DNA of 64,000 nucleotides from positions 58,872-122,871 of the forward strand of contig JAJEFG010000039.1 of NCBI GenBank assembly GCA_022820545.1. The letters are read 5' to 3'. This DNA comes from Acidobacteriota bacterium. Lineage in GTDB: Bacteria; Acidobacteriota; Vicinamibacteria; Marinacidobacterales; Marinacidobacteraceae. Shown here piece after piece: positions 26,055 to 34,054 of the stretch (position 1 is the first letter of the stretch; every line of letters starts with the position of its first letter). The notes under the pieces are model-generated. The model saw only the letters and a program-made list of their open reading frames with translations. It was not told the origin of the DNA and did no database searches. The position numbers were made by a program, and so were the translations under genes.

Positions 26055-26313
26055 ATTCAGTGACCTCTCGACGGTTGGCCTTGCGGGCCGAAATGATTCT
26101 CTTCGCCGGACCCCGCAGCGTGTAGATCAGGACGAAGATGCGACCTTCGATCGCCCCGAGCAATCGGTAGCGGTCCTCGCCATAGTCCTGGCGGTAATCC
26201 GGTCCGACCATCCGGCGCGGATCGAGAAAGGCGCGGACTGCGTAGGCGAAGTCGAAGCCACGCTCCTGAAAGCACCTGTCGCTCTTGGCTTCGTCCCATT
26301 GGAACTCCACCAT
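26029..26313 (-). CDS. brnT: BrnT-family toxin (DUF497)
   Basis: 94 residues from ATG 26313. It begins VEFQWDEAKSDRCFQERGFD, the BrnT/DUF497 hallmark (ordinarily WDxxKxxxNxxKHGxxF), then DYGEDRYRLLGAIEGRIFVL and RIISARKANRREVTEYE at the C-terminus, which carry family catalytic Arg and Glu candidates. BrnT is a RelE-like ribonuclease of type II toxin-antitoxin systems. The Asn-His of the KHG motif is replaced here (ERG), so activity should be checked. A frame is open upstream of 26313 but lacks family similarity. Confidence 0.85.
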   Translation of the reverse strand: MVEFQWDEAKSDRCFQERGFDFAYAVRAFLDPRRMVGPDYRQDYGEDRYRLLGAIEGRIFVLIYTLRGPAKRIISARKANRREVTEYEDDERAD

Positions 26314-26431
26314 GTGAATGTAGGCCAGTGGCCTACCTCGGTCAAGGCCCGACCCTCTGTTCGCTTCGAGAACGCAGTCCCGCGGGTCGGCCAACGGCCG
26401 TGATGGCGCCCCCGGCTTGGAACGCCGAGAG

Positions 26432-27478
26432 TCAGCCGCCGCGGGTGTGCATCTCGAGGTGGGGGTCCTTGCGGAGATCTCCGGCCGCGACGAGTGGTGT
26501 GCGCCGGTCGAGGGCCGCCCGTTCCTCGGCGCCTCGGTCTTCCCGGCCTGACCAGGTGGAGGCGATCAACGACTCCATCTCGGCGGCGGTCGCTCCGGAG
26601 CGGAGCGGCTCCCTGAGGTCGAGCCCCTCGCGGGCATAGAGACACCGGAACCACCTTCCGTCCGCCGTGACGCGGCTGCGGTCGCAGGCGCGGCAGAAGG
26701 GTTCGGAAACCGAGGCGATGATTCCGAAGACCCGTCCGTCGGGTATCCGGTAACGGCGGGCCGGCGCGGTGGGGTCCTCCACCGGAACGGCCTCGACGCC
26801 CCCGTAGCGCCTCGCCATGAGGGCGCGGATGGCGTTCGCATCGAACACCAGGTCCGGACGCCAGCCGGTCGCCCCTCCGACATCCATGTATTCGATGAAG
26901 CGGACCTCGCCGCGCTGTTCCGAGGCGAATTCGAAGAGGTCCACCAGCTCGTCGTCGTTGAACCCCCGGATCACCACCGTGTCGAGCTTCAGCGGCCGGA
27001 GCGCCGCCGCGTTCGCCGCGGTGATCCCCTCGCGGACCGCGTCCAGTCCGTCCCGTCGCGTGAGCGAGCGGAACCGGTCGGGCCGGAGGGTGTCGAGGCT
27101 GACGGTGATGCGGTGCAGGCCCGCCTCCTTCAGCGCCGCCGCCTGACCGGCGAGCAGGATCCCGTTGGTGGTCAGGGCGACGTCCTCGATCCCGGGAACG
27201 ACCGAGACCAGCCGGACCAGTTCGGGCAGGTGACGGCGGATCAGCGGCTCCCCGCCGGTGATCCGGAGCTTCCGGACGCCGAGCGCCGCAAACCGTTCGA
27301 CGACGAAGGCCGTCTCGTCGAAACTCAGGAGGTCCTTCCGCGGAAGCCAGACGTACTCCTCCTCCGGCATGCAGTACTGGCAGCGGAGGTTGCAGCGGTC
27401 GGTCACTGAGAGGCGCAGGCTGCCGAGCGGCCGGCGGAACCGGTCGAGGAGGGGCGCGGAGACCGGATGGGACGACAC
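26432..27478 (-). CDS. moaA: GTP 3',8-cyclase MoaA
   Basis: 348 residues from GTG 27478. A radical SAM enzyme of molybdopterin biosynthesis. The N-terminal [4Fe-4S] motif is CNLRCQYC (about 29-36), SAM-binding ITGGEPLIR follows at about 72, and VSLDTL and FIEYMDVGG are typical. The C-terminal cluster region has FCRACDRSRVT and FRCLYA. The universally conserved C-terminal Gly-Gly is present (TRGG end). Catalyses conversion of GTP to 3',8-cyclo-GTP with MoaC, which is not seen here. No other moa gene is in the window, although the TIGR00725-like protein is distantly related to Moco carriers. Confidence 0.95.
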   Translation of the reverse strand: MSSHPVSAPLLDRFRRPLGSLRLSVTDRCNLRCQYCMPEEEYVWLPRKDLLSFDETAFVVERFAALGVRKLRITGGEPLIRRHLPELVRLVSVVPGIEDVALTTNGILLAGQAAALKEAGLHRITVSLDTLRPDRFRSLTRRDGLDAVREGITAANAAALRPLKLDTVVIRGFNDDELVDLFEFASEQRGEVRFIEYMDVGGATGWRPDLVFDANAIRALMARRYGGVEAVPVEDPTAPARRYRIPDGRVFGIIASVSEPFCRACDRSRVTADGRWFRCLYAREGLDLREPLRSGATAAEMESLIASTWSGREDRGAEERAALDRRTPLVAAGDLRKDPHLEMHTRGG

Positions 27479-27525
27479 GGAGCCCTACAGCCTACTACCG
27501 GGAGTTGGAAAAAGCCGGGTGTCCG

Positions 27526-28327
27526 TCAGTTGACCGCGATCAGTTCGACCTCGAAGAGCAGGGTCGCGTAAGGAGGGATCCGGGGTTGCCGGCCGGCCGC
27601 TCCGTAGGCGAGTTCATGGGGAATCACCAGGCGCCGGCGTCCTCCGACACGCATCCCCACGACCCCCAGATCCCAGCCCACGATGACCGCGCCCACTCCG
27701 AGCGTGAACTCGAAGGGGTCCTCCGCGGTGGTGGAATCGAAGGTGTCGCCCCTGTTGTCGGGCGCCAGCAGGTCGTACACCCAGCCGTGGTAGGCCATCG
27801 AGAGGGAGTCCCCGTTCTCCGCCTCCTCCCCGGAGCCGACCTGAAGATCGATGGTTTCGAACGGCACCTCCGCCCCCGCCACCAGAGCCACCTCGAAGAC
27901 CAGGGTGGCGTTTCCGGGGACCAGGTTGTTCCCCTGGGCGCCGAAACCGAGATCGGGCGGCACGACGATCCGGCGTCTCCCTCCCACCCGCATTCCGGCC
28001 ACCCCCTGGTCGATGCCGGAGATGACCTGTCCCACCCCGAACCGGAACGAGTCGGGGTCCCCGGGCGGCACCGAAATGAACTCCCGTCCCTTGTTGTCGG
28101 CCGCGGCCTCGTCGTAGAGCCACCCGGTGTACGCGATCGCGAGCAGCCAGCCGTCCTCCACCTCGGGACCCTCCCCTTCCTCGAGATCGGTGAACCCGAA
28201 GGGCACGTCGAGCGGCGGGGCGGGTTCCGGCGGTTCCGGGGTCGTGGGAGAGGCCCCGTCACCGCCGCAACCGAGTCCGAAGGCGCCGGCGGCAAGCAGG
28301 AAAGCAGGCAGGAAGAACGGCCCGCAT
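27526..28327 (-). CDS. Lipoprotein with two FKBP-type peptidyl-prolyl isomerase domains
   Basis: About 265 residues. Two FKBP domains in tandem: the first has GQVISGIDQGVAGMRVGG and IVVPPDLGFGAQG, the second GAVIVGWDLGVVGMRVGG and LVIPHELAYGAAG. A Pro-rich linker follows a lipobox (AFGLGCGG), so it is probably a periplasmic lipoprotein PPIase. Odd: the ATG at 28327, which has GGAGG 8 bases upstream, is in a different frame from the signal peptide. Removing one G from the GGG just after it would give MRPFFLPAFLLAAGAFGLGC, a perfect lipoprotein start, so a 1-nt indel (real or assembly) is suspected. A double-hairpin repeat lies immediately upstream. Confidence 0.82.
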
Positions 28328-28330
28328 GTC

Positions 28331-28374
28331 GTCCGCCTCCGGCGTGCGGTGCCGGTCTGAAGACCGGCGCTCCC
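28331..28374. repeat. Double-hairpin dispersed repeat, copy 2
   Basis: GTCCGCCTCCGGCGTGC followed by TGCCGGTCTGAAGACCGGCG and CTCCCA, matching 16830-16874 at all but a few bases. It begins 4 bp upstream of the FKBP ATG, and its reverse strand supplies that gene's GGAGG. Confidence 0.8.
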
Positions 28375-28390
28375 AGCCGCCACCGTACGC

Positions 28391-29929
28391 TCAGCGGACA
28401 AGAAAAACGCCGGGGCGCGCGCCGGTGACGGCGCCGTCCGCGAACACGGTTTCGCCCCCGACCAGGACCCGGTGGATCCCGACCGAGAGTTCATGGGGCG
28501 CCTCGGGCGTCGCCCGGTCGGAAACCGTCTCCGGGTCGAACAGGACGAGGTCCGCGACCATTCCGGGAGCGATCCGGCCCCGGTCCCCGAAGCCCATGTG
28601 GTCGGCAGCAAGCGAAGTCATCCGCCGCACGGCCTCTTCGAGGCTGAGGATTCCCCGCTCGCGGACGAACTGCCGGAGCGCCCGCGGGAAGGAACCGAAA
28701 CCGCGGGGATGGGCGCCGAAGAGGGCCCCGTCGGTGGACAGGTTGGCGTGTTCCCAGGCGAAGAGGGCGGCGATGTCGTCCTCGGCCATGCTGGTCGCGA
28801 TCACCGTTTCGACGCGGGTTCCGGGTTCCAGATCCGGATCGGCGCGCATCGCCTCCGCCCGCTGGATCAGCTCGAGAAGGGTGACGGCGGGCTCCTCCCC
28901 GCGCTCCTCCGCGATGCTGGCGAGGGTGCGGCCGGCATAGGCGGGCTCCGGCGCATAGGTCGGAATCAGGATGCCCTCGGGGAGGGCCATCTGGGAGACC
29001 ACGAACCGCGACTCCTCCAGATCGGTGAAGTCCCGCTCCGGGAACATCACGGTGAGGGTGGACTGCCAGTAGGGATAGGGGTAGACGTCCAGCGTGATGT
29101 CCACTCCGGCGGCGCGGGCTTCCTCCAGCCGGCCGAGCAGGCGCGGCACCTCCCCCCAGAGGCTCTGGAGCGCCAGCTTGGCGTGGGTCAGTTGCACCGG
29201 CATTCCGGTCTCCGCGCCGATCCGGATGATCTCCTCGACCGCCTCCCAGAACCAGCGGTCCTCGCTTCGCAGGTGGCTGAGATAGCGGCCACCGGCGTCA
29301 GCGGCCACCTGCGCCAGCGCCACCACCTCCTCCGTCGCCGAGTAGATCCCGGGGTCGTACTCGAGACCGGTGCTCAGGCCGAGCGCCCCGGCGGCGAGAT
29401 CCGCTTCGAGGAGGCGCGCCATCGCGGCGATCTCTTCCGGAGTCGCCTCGCGGCGGAATTCCTCGCCCATCACCAGCTCCCGGAAGGTGTTGTGGCCCGC
29501 GTAGCTGGCTACGTTCACGGTGGCCGGGGAGGCCTCGAAACGGGCGCGGAACTCGGCCAGCGGATGGTGCGAGCCCCCGTCCTGCCCCACCACCAGGGTC
29601 GTGATCCCCTGGCTCACGGCAGCGGTGGCGTCCAGCCGCTCGAGGAGGTCGAAATCGGCGTGGCTGTGGGTGTCGATGAACCCCGGCGCCAGTACCAGGC
29701 CTCCCGCATCGATCACGGTGTCCCCGGATAACGGCGCGGCACCCGCGCCCACCTCCGCGATCCGCCCGTCCACGACGCGAACGGTTCCGGAAACGGCCGG
29801 GGCGCCGTCGCCGTCCACGATGCGGGCGTTCATGATGGCCAGCCCGGGAGGCCCGCTGGGGCCGCATCCGGCAAGGGCCAGCGCCAGCCCCGCCAGCGCA
29901 AGCGCGACGCCACGCTTTCGGCGGATCAT
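28391..29929 (-). CDS. N-acyl-D-amino-acid deacylase-type amidohydrolase (lipoprotein)
   Basis: 512 residues from ATG 29929. The signal peptide ends LALALAGC (lipid Cys about residue 22). Amidohydrolase-superfamily motifs: FIDTHSHADFDLL (metal HxH), the QGITTLVVGQDGGS segment of D-aminoacylases, GLSTGLEYDPG, YLSHLRSED, QLTHAKLALQ, and GRIAPGMVADLVLFDPETV near the C-terminus. Hydrolyses N-acyl-D-amino acids or D-peptides in the periplasm. It lies downstream of trxA, with the 208-bp inverted-repeat element between. The frame upstream of 29929 runs into that element and is not part of the gene. Confidence 0.9.
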   Translation of the reverse strand: MIRRKRGVALALAGLALALAGCGPSGPPGLAIMNARIVDGDGAPAVSGTVRVVDGRIAEVGAGAAPLSGDTVIDAGGLVLAPGFIDTHSHADFDLLERLDATAAVSQGITTLVVGQDGGSHHPLAEFRARFEASPATVNVASYAGHNTFRELVMGEEFRREATPEEIAAMARLLEADLAAGALGLSTGLEYDPGIYSATEEVVALAQVAADAGGRYLSHLRSEDRWFWEAVEEIIRIGAETGMPVQLTHAKLALQSLWGEVPRLLGRLEEARAAGVDITLDVYPYPYWQSTLTVMFPERDFTDLEESRFVVSQMALPEGILIPTYAPEPAYAGRTLASIAEERGEEPAVTLLELIQRAEAMRADPDLEPGTRVETVIATSMAEDDIAALFAWEHANLSTDGALFGAHPRGFGSFPRALRQFVRERGILSLEEAVRRMTSLAADHMGFGDRGRIAPGMVADLVLFDPETVSDRATPEAPHELSVGIHRVLVGGETVFADGAVTGARPGVFLVR

Positions 29930-29967
29930 CTCGGTTCCGGCTCCGTCGGCGGAAGGTACCAGACCGA

Positions 29968-30175
29968 TCGGAGCGCCGGCCTCCGGCCGGCATCGCCGAC
30001 CGGAGGGAGGCGAAACGCGCTCCCGCGACGAGTTCCGACGGCGCGGACGCAAACAGGGAGACTTCGGGCCACCGCCCGCAACGAGCCGACTGCGGCTCGC
30101 ACGTTCTCCTGGAGCGGCGTCATCTGCGCAGGTTTCGCGCTCCCGCGCGATGCCGGCCGGAGGCCGGCGCTCCGA
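29968..30175. mobile_element. 208-bp non-coding element with 29-bp perfect terminal inverted repeats
   Basis: Left end 29968-29996 (TCGGAGCGCCGGCCTCCGGC, then CGGCATCGC) is the exact reverse complement of 30147-30175, and both equal the ends of the 19516-19735 element. CGAAACGC and GGTTTCGC occur just inside. The interior differs from the first element. It lies between the trxA stop (30179) and the D-aminoacylase start. Related by ends, so a mobile or amplified family without its own transposase. Confidence 0.8.
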
Positions 30176-30178
30176 GCC

Positions 30179-30508
30179 CTACCCGATCAGCGCCTCGAGG
30201 CGGGCCGCCAGGTTGGCCTTCGACTGGACTCCCACGATCTGGCCGACCACCTCGCCCTTGTGGAAGAAGAGCAGGGTCGGGATCGAGCGGACCCGGAACT
30301 TCTCGGCGATCCGGGGTTCGTCGTCGACGTTCACCTTGCCGATCACCGCCCGGCCGTCGAAGTCCTCGGCCAGTTCCGAAATCGCCGGCGCGATCATCCG
30401 GCAGGGGCCGCACCACTCGGCCCAGAAATCCACCAGGCTTGGCTGGTCGCCGCCCACCGTCTGGTCGAAATTGTCGCTTGTCAATTCCAGCGCCTTGCCA
30501 TCGGTCAT
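30179..30508 (-). CDS. trxA: Thioredoxin
   Basis: 109 residues from ATG 30508; an in-frame ATG at 30541 would add 11 residues. The classical fold and motifs: FWAEWCGPCRMIAPA with the redox CGPC, VNVDDEPRIAEKFRVRSIPT including the cis-Pro, LLFFHKGEVVGQIVG and a helical C-terminus. Cytoplasmic disulfide reductant. Divergent from a CDF zinc transporter with a 116-bp shared upstream region. Its stop lies 3 bp from the inverted-repeat element. Confidence 0.95.
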   Translation of the reverse strand: MTDGKALELTSDNFDQTVGGDQPSLVDFWAEWCGPCRMIAPAISELAEDFDGRAVIGKVNVDDEPRIAEKFRVRSIPTLLFFHKGEVVGQIVGVQSKANLAARLEALIG

Positions 30509-30624
30509 ACTTGGCTTTACTCCGGGGAATGGGTCCGCCACTGGCGGTGTTCAGGGATCGGTTTCCATTCTAGCCGGTGGGGTTTCGCGCGCCGCCTTGG
30601 GCCATACTTAGCCGATCACGCGTC

Positions 30625-31551
30625 ATGTCGCATCACCATCATCACGACGCGCTAGCCCCTGCACACGGTGGGAAATTGCCCTCGCGGTGGGCGTTGGGCG
30701 CCGCCCTGATCTGCACGCTGACGATTGCGGTCGTGCAGTTCGTGGGCGGCATCCTGGCGAACAGCCTGGCCCTCCAGGGCGATGCCGGGCACATGTTGAG
30801 CGACGCGGCGGCGCTCTCCGTTTCGTTTCTCGCGGCCTGGTTGGCCACCCGTCCGATGACGGCCCGCCGGACGTTCGGATTCCACCGGGCCGAGGTGCTG
30901 GCGGCGCTGCTGAACTCGGTATTCCTGCTGGGGATCGCCGGCTGGGTCGGCATTCGCGCGATCGGCCGGCTGGGTCATCCGGTCGAGGTCGCCGCGATAC
31001 CGGTGCTGTTCATCGCGATCATCGGCCTGATCGTGAACCTCGTCGCCCTGAAGGTCCTGGGCCACCACCAGCACAGCAACCTGAACATCCGGGGCGCTTT
31101 CCTCCACGTTCTCGGCGACACGCTCGGTTCGGCCGGAGTCATCGTGTCAGCGATCGTCATCTATTTCACCGGCTGGAACACCATCGATTCCCTCGTTTCG
31201 ATCGGGATCGGCTGTCTGCTCGTGCTCTCGGGAGCGCGGCTGCTGCGCGACAGCATTTCGGTGCTGATGCTCGCCACCCCGGCCAACGTGGACGGCGAGG
31301 CGGTGCGTTCCGGGCTGCTTTCCCTGCCGGGCGTCCTCGGAATCCACGATCTCCACATCTGGACGGTGAACAGCGGTTTCGTCTCGCTCAGTTGCCACGC
31401 GGACATCGAGGCCAACACCCCGACGGACGTCATTCTGAAGAGCGCTACCCAACTGCTGCGCGAGCGGTTCGGCATCCGCCACGTCACGATCCAGCCGGAG
31501 GTCACCCGGGTCCACGGAGACGCCGACTCTTGCCAGATCCTCGCGACCTGA
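30625..31551 (+). CDS. Cation diffusion facilitator zinc transporter (CzcD/ZitB type)
   Basis: 308 residues from ATG 30625. The N-terminus has a His run (SHHHHHD), typical metal binding. Six transmembrane helices at about 25-45, 52-75, 88-108, 120-140, 155-178 and 180-200. The two HxxxD metal sites are AGHMLSDA (helix II) and HVLGDTLGSAG (helix V). The cytoplasmic C-terminal domain contains GIHDLHIWTV and LSCHADIE. Exports Zn2+ or Co2+ in exchange for protons. It overlaps the next gene's proposed TTG start. Confidence 0.93.
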   Translation: MSHHHHHDALAPAHGGKLPSRWALGAALICTLTIAVVQFVGGILANSLALQGDAGHMLSDAAALSVSFLAAWLATRPMTARRTFGFHRAEVLAALLNSVFLLGIAGWVGIRAIGRLGHPVEVAAIPVLFIAIIGLIVNLVALKVLGHHQHSNLNIRGAFLHVLGDTLGSAGVIVSAIVIYFTGWNTIDSLVSIGIGCLLVLSGARLLRDSISVLMLATPANVDGEAVRSGLLSLPGVLGIHDLHIWTVNSGFVSLSCHADIEANTPTDVILKSATQLLRERFGIRHVTIQPEVTRVHGDADSCQILAT

Positions 31552-34037
31552 CGAGGGGGGCGCCCTTCGTCGCCGCCCTGGCAGGTCTCCTGTGCGCAGC
31601 GTCCGGCGCGGGCGCCCAGATGAGCACCCTGCGCTACCCGGCGGTGGCCGGAGGACAGATCAGGGTCGAGAACTACCTGGTTCCCCGCGTCACGTCGTGG
31701 CCGGCGTATCCCGCCTGGTCTCCCGACGGGAGCGAGATCGCGTTCGCCCTCGACGGACGTCTCTGGGTAATGCCGGCGGCCGGCGGGGAAGCGCGCCAAC
31801 TGACCGGCGGCCCCGAGGACGCGGAGCCCGCCTACGACTTCGAACCGGACTGGTCCCCCGATGGCGGATCGGTGTTCTTCTCCCGCGACACCGACGGGAA
31901 TCTGGACATCTGGCGGGTGGAGCGCGGGGGAGGGACGCCCGAGCGCCTCACGAGCCATCCCGCGATGGACTTCCACCCGCGGGCCGCCGGCGGCGGGTCC
32001 GTCGTCTACTCCGCGGCGCAGTCCGGCAGTTTCGACATCCGGATGGTCGGCCCCGACGGAACGGACACGCTCGTCTGGGGCGGTGATTCCAACGAGATCC
32101 AGCCGGACCCCGGGCCGGATTTCGGGGCGGGACTCCCGGGAGGCTTCCTGGTGGCCGTGTCCAACCGGTCGGACCATCCCGGCACCGGGGGGATCTTCCG
32201 CATCGAGGGGCAGGGCGACTACCAGGAACTCCACGTCGAGGAGACGACCTTCCGGACCCGTCCCGCGGTGTCCCCCGACGGAAGCTTCATCGCCTTCGCA
32301 TCGGACATCCGGGGCAGCTACGACCTCTTCCTGCTGCCCGCGGACGGCGGCCTGCCCTTCCGGCTGACCCGCGACGAGTACTGGGACGAGAAGGACCCCG
32401 CGTGGTCCCCCGACGGGCAGGAGCTCGTGTTCACCACGAACCGGAACGGACATCCCGAACTCGAGGTGATCGGCGTGCACGGCGGCGGCTCCCGGCCGCT
32501 GCCGGTCACGGGGCTCGAGCGCGCCGGACCCGCCTGGGGCCGCCTGCGGGTCGCGCTGAGCGAGCCGGCGCGCGCCACCGTCATCGGGGCCGATGACCGG
32601 GCGCATGCGCCGCGCGGCGTCTTCCGCCGCATCGTCTCCTATACCGAGACCCACTACTTCCACGCCGCCGGGGAATTCACGGTGGAGTTGCCCCCGGGAC
32701 CGGCCACGGTCCGGCTGAAGCGGGGAGTCGAGTTCCGGCCCTGGGAGCGGGAGGTCACCATCCGGTCCGGCGAGGAGTCGCGCCTCGAAGCGGAACTCGA
32801 GCGCTTCAGCGATCTGGGCGCGAGCGGCTGGATGTCCGGTGACACCCACGTTCACGACCTCCACGCCGGCGATCTCCGGATCACTCCCGAGGACCTCGTG
32901 GCCCAGGCCGAGGCCGAGGCGGTCGAGGTGATCCACGCGCTCATTCACGTGGACGGCTCGCGGACCATGGGCGACCCGGCGCGCTTCGTCCCCGGCCGCC
33001 ACCCGGCCTCCACCGAGACCGTGTTTCTCCGCTACGGCCAGGAGTACCGGATGCCGTTCGGACACCGGACCTTCCTGAACCCCGAGCGTCTCTTCTATCC
33101 GCTTGCGACCGGAGTCCGGGGTACGGCGAGAGAGGCGCCTTTCCCGCCTCTCTTCGAGTACATCCGGCGCCTGCGGGCCGAGCAGGGCGACCAGGTCGTC
33201 GTGGGGATGCCGCATCCCTACTTCGCCTATCTCGCGGAAGGGGTCCCGTTCGACGGCGCGTCGCCCTCCGAGATCCCGCTCGACGCCGCGCTCGGCGTCG
33301 CCGACTTCTTCGACATCAACTGCATCCCGAGTTCGGAGACCGGGTCGGCGGCGATCTACGCGCGCCTGCAGAACGCCGGATTCCGGCTCGCCGCCGCCGG
33401 CGGTTCGGACACCTTCTCCGACACCTCCCGCGATCCGCCGCTCGGCACCGGCCGGACCTACGTGCGGCTGCCGGAAGGGGCTGGGCCGGACGACTGGGCC
33501 CTCGCCCTCCGCGCCGGCCGGAGCTTCTCGACGAACGGGCCGCTGCTGGAACTGGACGTGGACGGTTTCGGGATGGGAGACGAGATCGGGCGCGAAGGCC
33601 CGGCGCGCCTGCCGGTCCGGGCGCGCGCCGTCTCCGCGGTGCCGATGGAACGGCTCGTGGTCCTCGTGAACGGCGAGGTGTGGCGGGAAGCAACCGGTGA
33701 CCCGGGCGCCGATCCCGTCGCCGGCTCGCCCTTCGGGCTCGAGATCTCCGGAGACCTCGAACTGGACGACAGCGCCTGGATCGCGGTGCGCGCCGAGGGG
33801 CCCCGATCGGTCTGGACCACCGACAGTTCGCTCTTCGCCCATTCCACCCCGGTGTACGTCGTGCTGGACGGCCGCGAGATCGTGGTCGAGGCCGACCGTC
33901 AGTACATGGAGGCCATGATCGCGGACTTCGGGGCCGCCATGGCTCGCCGCGACGACTGGCTGAACGACGCGCAACTCGAAACGGTGCTGTACGGCGTCGA
34001 CGAGGCGCTTCGCTCGCTCCGCCAGCGACCACGCTAG
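31530..34037 (+). CDS. Secreted TolB-like propeller fused to a CehA/McbA-family metallohydrolase
   Basis: 835 residues if begun at TTG 31530, which precedes a signal peptide ending SGAGAQ; CTG 31548 is an alternative. Residues about 50-350 are PD40/TolB blades (AWSPDGSEIAFAL, DWSPDGGSVFFSRDTDG, AVSPDGSFIAFASD, AWSPDGQELVFTTNRNG). A beta-sandwich follows at 350-430. The C-terminal half is a PHP-like CehA/McbA domain: WMSGDTHVHDLHAG (metal HxH), EVIHALIHVDG, GMPHPYF and AAGGSDTFSD. CehA and McbA hydrolyse carbaryl, and relatives act on phosphate or carbamate esters. A large exported enzyme with a binding propeller; substrate unknown. Confidence 0.82.
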   Translation: MPDPRDLTRGAPFVAALAGLLCAASGAGAQMSTLRYPAVAGGQIRVENYLVPRVTSWPAYPAWSPDGSEIAFALDGRLWVMPAAGGEARQLTGGPEDAEPAYDFEPDWSPDGGSVFFSRDTDGNLDIWRVERGGGTPERLTSHPAMDFHPRAAGGGSVVYSAAQSGSFDIRMVGPDGTDTLVWGGDSNEIQPDPGPDFGAGLPGGFLVAVSNRSDHPGTGGIFRIEGQGDYQELHVEETTFRTRPAVSPDGSFIAFASDIRGSYDLFLLPADGGLPFRLTRDEYWDEKDPAWSPDGQELVFTTNRNGHPELEVIGVHGGGSRPLPVTGLERAGPAWGRLRVALSEPARATVIGADDRAHAPRGVFRRIVSYTETHYFHAAGEFTVELPPGPATVRLKRGVEFRPWEREVTIRSGEESRLEAELERFSDLGASGWMSGDTHVHDLHAGDLRITPEDLVAQAEAEAVEVIHALIHVDGSRTMGDPARFVPGRHPASTETVFLRYGQEYRMPFGHRTFLNPERLFYPLATGVRGTAREAPFPPLFEYIRRLRAEQGDQVVVGMPHPYFAYLAEGVPFDGASPSEIPLDAALGVADFFDINCIPSSETGSAAIYARLQNAGFRLAAAGGSDTFSDTSRDPPLGTGRTYVRLPEGAGPDDWALALRAGRSFSTNGPLLELDVDGFGMGDEIGREGPARLPVRARAVSAVPMERLVVLVNGEVWREATGDPGADPVAGSPFGLEISGDLELDDSAWIAVRAEGPRSVWTTDSSLFAHSTPVYVVLDGREIVVEADRQYMEAMIADFGAAMARRDDWLNDAQLETVLYGVDEALRSLRQRPR

Positions 34038-34054
34038 CGGCATCGCGGGGCACC

